Shown here: positions 1 to 6,034 of the stretch, piece by piece
Position numbering within the stretch: the stretch's first letter is position 1
How the letters are laid out: every line of letters starts with the position of its first letter
NCBI GenBank assembly: GCA_031256305.1
Contig: JAIRQU010000247.1
Coordinates: 1 to 6,034 of the forward strand
Direction of reading: 5' to 3'
Source: Burkholderiaceae bacterium
GTDB lineage: Bacteria > Pseudomonadota > Gammaproteobacteria > Burkholderiales > Burkholderiaceae_C
DNA: 6,034 nt
Notes under the pieces: generated by a model
What the model was told of the DNA's origin: nothing
Databases searched by the model: none
What the model saw: only the letters and a program-made list of their open reading frames with translations
Position numbers and translations under genes: made by a program

Positions 1-636
1 CGCCGTGCCCAGCGAGCGGCCATATTCCGCGCAGGCATCCTCAATGGCCGGCGCACTGCCCGCCAGCACCGCCGCCAGGCGGCAACTGGCCTCGAACAGC
101 TTGGCGGTCTTGGAGCGGATGACTTGCAGATAGGCGTCCTGCGTCAGGCCCGCGTCGTGCATGTTGACCAGTTGCAGCACCTCGCCCTCGGCGATCACGT
201 TGGTCGCGTCGGCCAGGATCTGCATCACGCGCATACTGCCCGCCTCCACCATCATCTGAAAGGCGCGCAAATACAGGAAATCGCCCACCAGCACGCTGGC
301 CGGGTTGCCGAAGGTCTGATTGGCGGTAGCGCGCCCGCGCCGCAACGTGGATTCATCGACCACGTCGTCGTGCAGCAGCGTCGCCGTATGGATAAATTCG
401 ACCACGGCGGCCAGGTTGAAACGCTGCGGCGCGTCGCACCCCAGCGCGCCGCAGGTCAGCAGCAGCAGCGCGGGCCGCAGACGCTTGCCGCCCGCCGAGA
501 CGATGTAGCGCGCTACCTGCCCCACCAGCGGTACGCTCGAAGCCAGCCGCCGGGCGATAACGGCATCGACCTCGCGCATCCCCTCGGATGTCAAGGCCAG
601 CACAGTATTGGTTGATGAACTAGCGGGTGCGGACAT
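1..636 (-). CDS. ispB: Octaprenyl diphosphate synthase, N-terminal part (runs off left edge)
   Basis: Long-chain trans-prenyltransferase that adds isopentenyl diphosphate units to an allylic primer to make the C40 side chain of ubiquinone. It acts in the cytoplasm. Codons 1-212 are present and the reading frame is still open at base 1. Visible motifs are GGKRLRP (residues 49-55, diphosphate binding), the first Asp-rich motif DDVVD (90-94, Mg2+/allylic substrate), GDFLY (118-122) and VIAEGEV (147-153). The second DDxxD motif should lie outside the window. The residue five before the first Asp is the small Ala85, as in E. coli IspB, which fits a long-chain product. The ATG at 636 gives an N-terminus about 5-6 residues longer than the E. 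coli protein, and LTSEGM lines up with its LTAQDM, supporting this start. No Shine-Dalgarno sequence precedes it. The exact chain length (C40 or another) is inferred. Confidence 0.95.
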   Translation of the reverse strand, partial: MSAPASSSTNTVLALTSEGMREVDAVIARRLASSVPLVGQVARYIVSAGGKRLRPALLLLTCGALGCDAPQRFNLAAVVEFIHTATLLHDDVVDESTLRRGRATANQTFGNPASVLVGDFLYLRAFQMMVEAGSMRVMQILADATNVIAEGEVLQLVNMHDAGLTQDAYLQVIRSKTAKLFEASCRLAAVLAGSAPAIEDACAEYGRSLGTA

Positions 637-642
637 TGAAAA

Positions 643-648
643 ATTATA
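643..648 (-). promoter_or_regulatory. Consensus -10 box of ispB, immediately before its ATG
   Basis: The minus strand reads TATAAT, a perfect sigma-70 -10 hexamer, followed by exactly six bases (TTTTCA) and then the ispB ATG at 636. With usual promoter geometry the first transcribed base would be the A of the ATG. The -35 is weak: TTCATG at 671-666, 17 bp upstream, matches 3 of 6. The perfect hexamer in otherwise GC-rich DNA makes a promoter plausible. Leaderless initiation is inference. Confidence 0.6.
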
Positions 649-713
649 GGGATTGCGCAACGGCACATGAAAGGGTATATGGGCAATGCAGGAACGGCCC
701 CGTGGCGCGCTGT

Positions 714-753
714 TGCAATCTGGCATAATCAAGAGTTCCCCTGCAATCTGGCA
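714..753. repeat. 12-bp direct repeat at the rplU promoter
   Basis: TGCAATCTGGCA occurs at 714-725 and again at 742-753, 28 bp apart start to start. The first copy runs into the probable rplU -10 box. The second lies in the predicted 5' leader and forms part of a small hairpin (CCTGC 740-744, loop AATCTG, GCAGG 751-755). It may be a binding site, a local duplication or chance. Function is unknown. Confidence 0.6.
721..729 (+). promoter_or_regulatory. Likely extended -10 promoter of rplU-rpmA
   Basis: TGGCATAAT reads as an extended -10 element: TG, one base, then CATAAT (5 of 6 matches to consensus). No good -35 lies 16-18 bp upstream, which is tolerated by extended -10 promoters. Predicted transcription start is near 736, giving a leader of about 47 nt with a Shine-Dalgarno sequence before rplU. 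It is the best candidate in the divergent spacer for the strong promoter expected for ribosomal protein genes. Confidence 0.55.
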
Positions 754-782
754 GGCGGAGCTTTCTTACGAAGGAATTTCCC

Positions 783-1094
783 ATGTACGCAGTCATAAAA
801 ACCGGAGGCAAGCAGTATCGCGTTGCCGCCGGCGACAAGATCAAGGTAGAACAGATTGCTGCGGACGTAGGCCAGGAAGTGGTGTTCGATCAGGTGCTCG
901 CCGTCGGGGATGGCGAAGCGCTCAAGGTCGGCGCACCCCTGGTGTCCGGCGCTACAGTCACGGCCAAGGTATTGACCCATGGTCTGCACGACAAAGTGCG
1001 CATCTTCAAGATGCGCCGTCGCAAGCACTACCAGAAACGCCAAGGGCACCGCCAGCCGTTTACCGAGCTGGAAATCGCGGCGGTCGCGGCCTGA
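783..1094 (+). CDS. rplU: 50S ribosomal protein L21
   Basis: Primary 23S rRNA-binding protein of the large ribosomal subunit. The 103-residue product has the same length as E. coli L21 and shows family landmarks: [14 protein letters not shown] at the N-terminus, the central [15 protein letters not shown] stretch (residues 51-65), and the basic RNA-binding run [16 protein letters not shown] (76-91) near the C-terminus. The ATG is preceded by AAGGA at 771-775 with 7 nt spacing. It is first in a two-gene unit with rpmA, with 22 nt between stop and next start. The 5' leader holds a 5-bp GC-rich hairpin (740-755). I saw no known L21 leader regulatory element with certainty. Confidence 0.98.
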   Translation: MYAVIKTGGKQYRVAAGDKIKVEQIAADVGQEVVFDQVLAVGDGEALKVGAPLVSGATVTAKVLTHGLHDKVRIFKMRRRKHYQKRQGHRQPFTELEIAAVAA

Positions 1095-1116
1095 CACACC
1101 CAGGGAGTAATTCAAG

Positions 1117-1377
1117 ATGGCACACAAAAAAGGCGGCGGCTCCACCCACAATGGCCGCGATTCCAAACCCAAGATGCTGGGCGTCAAGGCGTATGGCGGC
1201 GAACAGGTCAGCGCCGGTTCGATCATCGTGCGCCAGCGCGGCACGCGCCTGCATCCGGGCGTAAACGTCGGCATGGGCCGCGATCACACGCTGTATGCGC
1301 TGGTTGAGGGCCAAGTGTCGTTCACGACCAGGGGCGCGCTCAACCGGCACACCGTCATGGTCACGCCCGCGGCATAA
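1117..1377 (+). CDS. rpmA: 50S ribosomal protein L27
   Basis: Large-subunit protein whose N-terminal tail reaches the peptidyl transferase centre and helps position tRNA. The 86-residue product starts [10 protein letters not shown] and contains NGRDS (residues 12-16), [10 protein letters not shown] (35-44) and [12 protein letters not shown], all typical of the family. There is no N-terminal extension of the kind cleaved in Firmicutes. Residue 11 is His where most bacterial L27 sequences I recall have Arg (STRNGRDS). The ATG has AGGGAG at 1102-1107 as a ribosome binding site. The gene follows rplU closely and is followed by a strong hairpin terminator, so rplU-rpmA is probably a unit separate from obgE. 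Confidence 0.98.
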   Translation: MAHKKGGGSTHNGRDSKPKMLGVKAYGGEQVSAGSIIVRQRGTRLHPGVNVGMGRDHTLYALVEGQVSFTTRGALNRHTVMVTPAA

Positions 1378-1404
1378 CGCCAAGGCAACGGCCTGCGCAG
1401 CCCC

Positions 1405-1437
1405 AAGCCCCGCACGCAGCGGGGCTTTGGTGTTTCT
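1405..1437 (+). terminator. Rho-independent terminator after rpmA
   Basis: AAGCCCCGC (1405-1413) and GCGGGGCTT (1419-1427) form a perfect 9-bp stem around a 5-nt loop. An interrupted T-rich tail follows (TTTGGTGTTTCT from 1426). The tail is not a clean T run, so termination may be partial, allowing some read-through into obgE. An upstream CTGCG at 1393-1397 could pair with CGCAG at 1415-1419, which would compete with the stem. That is noted only as a possibility. Confidence 0.75.
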
Positions 1438-1446
1438 GGAGCCGGT

Positions 1447-3707
<2,261 letters not shown>

Positions 3708-3724
3708 CACAATGCGCGCAGCCC

Positions 3725-3744
3725 ATTGGCAGGGCCAAGCCAAT
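3725..3744. repeat. Small inverted repeat after proB
   Basis: ATTGGC (3725-3730) and GCCAAT (3739-3744) form a 6-bp stem with an 8-nt loop, 17 nt after the proB stop. A competing pairing TTGGC (3726-3730) with GCCAA (3734-3738) leaves a 3-nt loop. No T run follows, so it is not a classical terminator. It could protect the 3' end or form part of a larger structure. Confidence 0.4.
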
Positions 3745-3775
3745 AACGGCGCGTGTACCAAGATAGCCTGGCGCC

Positions 3776-3821
3776 TTGTCAAACCAGCGCGGCTTGCGCT
3801 TGACAACACGGGAGAGTTTTT
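3776..3821. terminator. Possible terminator or structured element between convergent genes
   Basis: TTGTCAA (3776-3782) is perfectly inverted at 3800-3806 (TTGACAA). Inside it GCGC (3787-3790) pairs with GCGC (3796-3799) around GGCTT. This makes an 11-bp stem with a 4-nt bulge (ACCA, 3783-3786). On the plus strand a run of five T's (3817-3821) follows, but 10 nt past the stem, farther than in a classical terminator. It sits between proB and the convergent CNP1 gene, where a bidirectional terminator is expected. A second imperfect hairpin, TTTTGCG (3818-3824) with CGCAAAA (3833-3839), lies beside it. Confidence 0.4.
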
Positions 3822-3845
3822 GCGCGCAAAGCCGCAAAACGCCAA

Positions 3846-4439
3846 TTACCGGTACTGGTACAGATCGGGCCGCAACTCGCTGGAGCGCAGCAGTTGCGCC
3901 ATTTTGTCGGGCGTGGCGGTGATGGCGGGGCCGTCGCAGAGGCCGCCTTGCGCAAGCTGCTGCGGATGCCGCAACAGCACGCCAGGCCCGGTCTGTTCGT
4001 CCATGCCGCGCCAGGCTGAATCGTCGGCCTTCTCCCACGGCTGGCCCTTAACTTGGCGCGCGTAGATGCGAAATTGCCCGGTCGAACAGCGGATGCCTTC
4101 ATACATGGCATTGACCGCCGACATGCCGCGCGCAACGACCACATACCGCACCACGCCGCTGGCAGGGTTGATGGTGATGGTTTTGGGGTCGATGCCCACT
4201 TTGACGCTGGAACCGCGCGGCGTGGCCACGTCGATCAGCCGCTTGAGGTCATAGGCGGGCGGCGCAGGCGGGGCATCCTCGACCCAGTGCGATTGATCCT
4301 TGTCAGGGTTATCCAAGTCGATTCCGGCACGCTGCGCGGAACCGGAATCTCCCGCGCAGCCAGCCAGCAACGCCGCCGCGACAAGGGCGGCGGTAAAAGC
4401 CGCTCCATGCGACGGCAACAATGGACAGCGAAGCATCAT
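3846..4439 (-). CDS. CNP1-family predicted lipoprotein
   Basis: The 197-residue product has a basic start (Arg4), a hydrophobic stretch (about residues 13-26) and a lipobox LAGC at 25-28, so Cys28 is the predicted lipidated N-terminus of the mature protein. Residue +2 is Ala, compatible with outer-membrane sorting. The mature part resembles the CNP1-like family common in betaproteobacteria: a W-x-E segment with a proline-rich stretch (HWVEDAPPAPPAYDL), a GVVRYVVVARG strand, and YEGIRCSTGQFRIYA with a conserved Cys. The molecular function is not known to me. It starts 9 nt after the rppH stop, so it is probably co-transcribed with rppH and may also have its own start signal. Two ATGs are adjacent (4439 and 4436) and no Shine-Dalgarno sequence is visible. 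The family call rests on remembered motifs, not on a search. Confidence 0.88.
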   Translation of the reverse strand: MMLRCPLLPSHGAAFTAALVAAALLAGCAGDSGSAQRAGIDLDNPDKDQSHWVEDAPPAPPAYDLKRLIDVATPRGSSVKVGIDPKTITINPASGVVRYVVVARGMSAVNAMYEGIRCSTGQFRIYARQVKGQPWEKADDSAWRGMDEQTGPGVLLRHPQQLAQGGLCDGPAITATPDKMAQLLRSSELRPDLYQYR

Positions 4440-4445
4440 CCGCTT

Positions 4446-4451
4446 ATTTTA
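4446..4451 (-). promoter_or_regulatory. Candidate -10 box of the CNP1 gene, overlapping the rppH stop codon
   Basis: The minus strand reads TAAAAT (5 of 6 to consensus). Its TAA is the rppH stop codon. Six bases (AAGCGG) separate it from the first ATG of the CNP1 gene, so canonical geometry would start the transcript on that ATG. No clear -35 is present. It may serve as an internal promoter, or the resemblance may be fortuitous where a TAA stop is followed by an A/T-rich codon. Confidence 0.35.
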
Positions 4452-5135
4452 GGGTTCGACAGCCCAAATTGCCGAACTGGGCACGGCATCGGACGCAACC
4501 GGCAGCGACGGCAGGCACGGCAAAGGCAGCGTGCGGATAGGCGCGAGCGCCGGCGTGTTGCTAGCGGAATCCACCGCGCCCGCGGAACGCGGTCCGGCGG
4601 CGGATCCCAACGTGGCGCGACCGCGCGCGCCGGCGCGCGGATGGCGGCTGTGCAGCGCGCTGGCGCGCGGCAAATGGCGCGCCAGCTCCGTCAGCGCCGA
4701 TTGGTACACGCCGCGCTTGAACTCGACCACCACTTCCAGCGGCACCCAATAGTCGTTCCAGCGCCAAGCGTCGAATTCCGGGTGACTGGTGGCGCGCAGA
4801 TTCAGGTTCCAGTCGTAGACTTCGAGCTGGAGCAAAAACCATAACTGCTTCTGGCCCTTGTAATGGCCGCGCGCATCCCGGCGGATGTAGCAGTCGGGCA
4901 CCTCGTAGCGCAACCAGTCGCGGGTCCGGGCCATGATGCGCACATGCTCCTGCCGCAATCCGACTTCTTCATGCAGCTCCCGGAACATGGCCTGTTCCGG
5001 CGTTTCGCCGCGGTCAATACCACCTTGCGGAAACTGCCAAGAGTGCGAGCGTATGCGCTTGCCCCAAAATACCTGGTTCTTCTGGTTGAGCAGGACGATG
5101 CCGACATTCGGGCGAAATCCCTCCCGGTCGAGCAT
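4449..5135 (-). CDS. rppH: RNA pyrophosphohydrolase (Nudix)
   Basis: Removes pyrophosphate from the 5' triphosphate end of mRNAs, exposing them to RNase E-dependent decay. The 228-residue protein starts [15 protein letters not shown], typical of RppH. It has a complete Nudix box at 38-60 fitting G-x5-E-x7-REUxEExGU, with REL-x-EE at 52-57 as metal-binding residues. Later conserved parts are GQKQLWFLL (94-102) and [14 protein letters not shown] (117-130). The catalytic fold ends near residue 155. About 73 further residues (156-228) form a Pro/Ala/Ser/Arg-rich tail that is probably disordered and makes the protein longer than E. coli RppH (176 residues). ATG 5135 is preferred over the in-frame TTG at 5141, because AGGAG (5147-5143) is 7 nt from the ATG but 1 nt from the TTG. 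It is divergent from proS and followed after 9 nt by the CNP1 gene. Confidence 0.96.
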   Translation of the reverse strand: MLDREGFRPNVGIVLLNQKNQVFWGKRIRSHSWQFPQGGIDRGETPEQAMFRELHEEVGLRQEHVRIMARTRDWLRYEVPDCYIRRDARGHYKGQKQLWFLLQLEVYDWNLNLRATSHPEFDAWRWNDYWVPLEVVVEFKRGVYQSALTELARHLPRASALHSRHPRAGARGRATLGSAAGPRSAGAVDSASNTPALAPIRTLPLPCLPSLPVASDAVPSSAIWAVEP

Positions 5136-5142
5136 AATCAAA

Positions 5143-5147
5143 CTCCT
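5143..5147 (-). promoter_or_regulatory. Ribosome binding site that fixes the rppH start
   Basis: AGGAG on the minus strand lies 7 nt before ATG 5135. It is only 1 nt from the upstream in-frame TTG, so the TTG is very unlikely to be used. This gives the family-typical N-terminus MLDREG. Confidence 0.85.
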
Positions 5148-5163
5148 GAATCACTTATCTTGT

Positions 5164-5176
5164 GTGCATTATGCAC
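5164..5176. promoter_or_regulatory. 13-bp perfect palindrome over the rppH -10 (candidate operator)
   Basis: GTGCATTATGCAC is a perfect inverted repeat (6-bp arms, one central base) in the divergent rppH/proS spacer. On the minus strand it contains CATAAT (5173-5168), 5 of 6 to the -10 consensus, about 33 nt before the rppH ATG. Transcription start near 5161 would give a leader of roughly 26 nt including the AGGAG. On the plus strand it reads CATTAT (4 of 6), a weaker -10. A repressor site or a bidirectional promoter core is possible. No regulator is identified. Confidence 0.5.
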
Positions 5177-5214
5177 GGTTTGCGCCCTAAAAACGCAGGT
5201 ATCCGTGCTTTTTT
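5173..5214 (+). terminator. Hairpin plus T6 upstream of proS (possible attenuator)
   Basis: GCACGG (5173-5178) pairs with CCGTGC (5203-5208). TGCG (5181-5184) can pair with CGCA (5194-5197) inside it, leaving an asymmetric internal loop (TT against GGTAT). Six T's (5209-5214) follow the outer stem directly. This looks like an imperfect intrinsic terminator 36 nt before the proS ATG. It would act only on transcripts that start upstream of 5173. None is proven: the nearest plus-strand gene upstream is proB. Confidence 0.4.
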
Positions 5215-5250
5215 GTCTTCCTGACACTGCCGCGCGCCACTATTTGTCCG

Positions 5251-6034
5251 ATGAAAGCCTCCCAGTTCCTGATTTCCACCCTCAAAGAAGCCCCGGCCGA
5301 CGCCGAGGTTGTCAGCCATCGCCTGATGATCCGCGCGGGCATGATTAAAAAGCTCGGCGCGGGCATCTACACCTACATGCCGCTGGGTCTGCGCGTAATC
5401 CGCAAGGTCGAGGCCATCGTGCGCGAAGAGATGAACCGCGCTGGCGCGCTGGAATGCACCATGCCCGTAGTGCAGCCGGGCGAGCTGTGGCGCGAGTCGG
5501 GGCGCTTTGACAAGATGGGGCCGGAGCTGCTGCGCGTGCGCGACCGGCATGAGCGCGATTTCGTCATCCAGCCCACCAGCGAGGAGGTGGTGACAGATAT
5601 TGCCCGGCAGGAGTTCAAGAGCTACAAGCAGCTGCCCAAGAACCTCTACCAGATCCAGACCAAGTTCCGCGACGAGCGCCGGCCGCGCTTTGGCCTGATG
5701 CGCGGGCGCGAGTTCATCATGAAGGACGCCTACAGCTTTGACCGCGACGCGGCTGGCGCGCAGCAAAGTTACCAGCGCATGGCGCAGGCGTATCGCGCGA
5801 CTTTCGACCGCTTCGGGCTGCGCTACCGCGCCGTGGCGGCCGATTCGGGCGCCATCGGCGGCGACTTGTCGGAGGAATTCCAGGTTATCGCCGACACCGG
5901 CGAGGACGCCATCGTCTATTGCCCCGGCAGCGATTACGCGGCCAACCTGGAAAAAGCCGAAAGCGCGCCGCCCCAAGGCGCGCGCCCGGCGGCCCTGCAG
6001 CCGCTGGTCGAAACGGCCACGCCCGGCAAAAGAC
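5251..6034 (+). CDS. proS: Prolyl-tRNA synthetase, N-terminal part (runs off right edge)
   Basis: Class II aminoacyl-tRNA synthetase that activates proline and charges tRNA-Pro in the cytoplasm. The first 261 codons are present and the frame is open at the end of the window. The start [23 protein letters not shown] is that of bacterial-type Pro[20 protein letters not shown] (28-46) belongs to the class II core region that includes motif 1. PTSEE (108-112) and motif 2, [22 protein letters not shown] (139-160), follow. [12 protein letters not shown] (about 208-219) leads into the start of the Ala-editing insertion domain, so an editing-type ProS is expected, but most of that domain lies outside. 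The bases before the ATG (CTATTTGTCCG) contain no Shine-Dalgarno sequence. The start is chosen on homology, and no alternative in-frame ATG lies just upstream. Confidence 0.96.
   Translation, partial: MKASQFLISTLKEAPADAEVVSHRLMIRAGMIKKLGAGIYTYMPLGLRVIRKVEAIVREEMNRAGALECTMPVVQPGELWRESGRFDKMGPELLRVRDRHERDFVIQPTSEEVVTDIARQEFKSYKQLPKNLYQIQTKFRDERRPRFGLMRGREFIMKDAYSFDRDAAGAQQSYQRMAQAYRATFDRFGLRYRAVAADSGAIGGDLSEEFQVIADTGEDAIVYCPGSDYAANLEKAESAPPQGARPAALQPLVETATPGKR

Noticed and set aside
124..615. A 163-codon plus-strand open frame in the ispB region
   Set aside because: Antisense to ispB, whose motifs (GGKRLRP, DDVVD) are unmistakable. The His/Gln/Arg-rich translation is typical of shadow frames.
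713..729. TTGCAA (713-718) as the -35 of the rplU promoter
   Set aside because: Only 5 bp separate it from CATAAT, which is incompatible with a normal spacer. An extended -10 reading is preferred.
3800..3805. Perfect -35 consensus TTGACA after proB
   Set aside because: No -10 lies at 16-18 bp (the region is CGCGCA). The match is explained as one arm of the TTGTCAA/TTGACAA inverted repeat.
5139..5141. TTG at 5141 as the rppH start
   Set aside because: It would sit 1 nt from the Shine-Dalgarno sequence. ATG 5135 has 7 nt spacing and gives the family N-terminus.
5155..5976. A 273-codon minus-strand open frame opposite proS
   Set aside because: It overlaps the conserved ProS core and the rppH/proS spacer, and it has no family resemblance.

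Overview
The window is a GC-rich stretch of chromosome from a betaproteobacterium, most likely order Burkholderiales and family Alcaligenaceae (Bordetella/Achromobacter-like). That placement rests on protein resemblance recalled from memory and on gene order. The order ispB (divergent), rplU, rpmA, obgE, proB, a CNP1-family lipoprotein gene, rppH, proS is a known conserved core neighbourhood in this group. No mobile element, CRISPR array, RNA gene or phage gene is visible, and every sizeable open stretch is explained by a housekeeping gene or is antisense shadow in GC-rich DNA.

Layout. From 1 to 636 on the minus strand lies the N-terminal two thirds or so of octaprenyl diphosphate synthase (ispB), running off the left edge. 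A 146-bp divergent spacer separates it from rplU-rpmA (ribosomal proteins L21 and L27), which end in a clear hairpin terminator. Next come obgE (ribosome-associated GTPase) and proB (glutamate 5-kinase), overlapping by 4 nt. proB converges on a minus-strand pair, rppH followed by a CNP1-family lipoprotein gene, with a 138-bp spacer rich in inverted repeats. rppH is divergent from proS (prolyl-tRNA synthetase), whose first 261 codons are present.

How they fit together. L21, L27 and ObgE belong to the large ribosomal subunit and its assembly. ProB makes the first committed intermediate of proline, and ProS charges proline onto tRNA. RppH removes the 5' pyrophosphate of mRNAs and so starts their decay. 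IspB makes the ubiquinone side chain. proA is not adjacent to proB.

The most interesting signals are regulatory. Three genes (ispB, obgE, CNP1 lipoprotein) lack a convincing Shine-Dalgarno sequence and each has a -10-like hexamer ending exactly 6 nt before its ATG. At canonical spacing this puts transcription start on the A of the start codon, suggesting leaderless mRNAs. The rppH/proS spacer holds a perfect 13-bp palindrome over the likely rppH -10, and this overlaps an imperfect hairpin followed by six T's upstream of proS. The rplU promoter region carries a 12-bp direct repeat. I found no evidence of a new multi-gene system.
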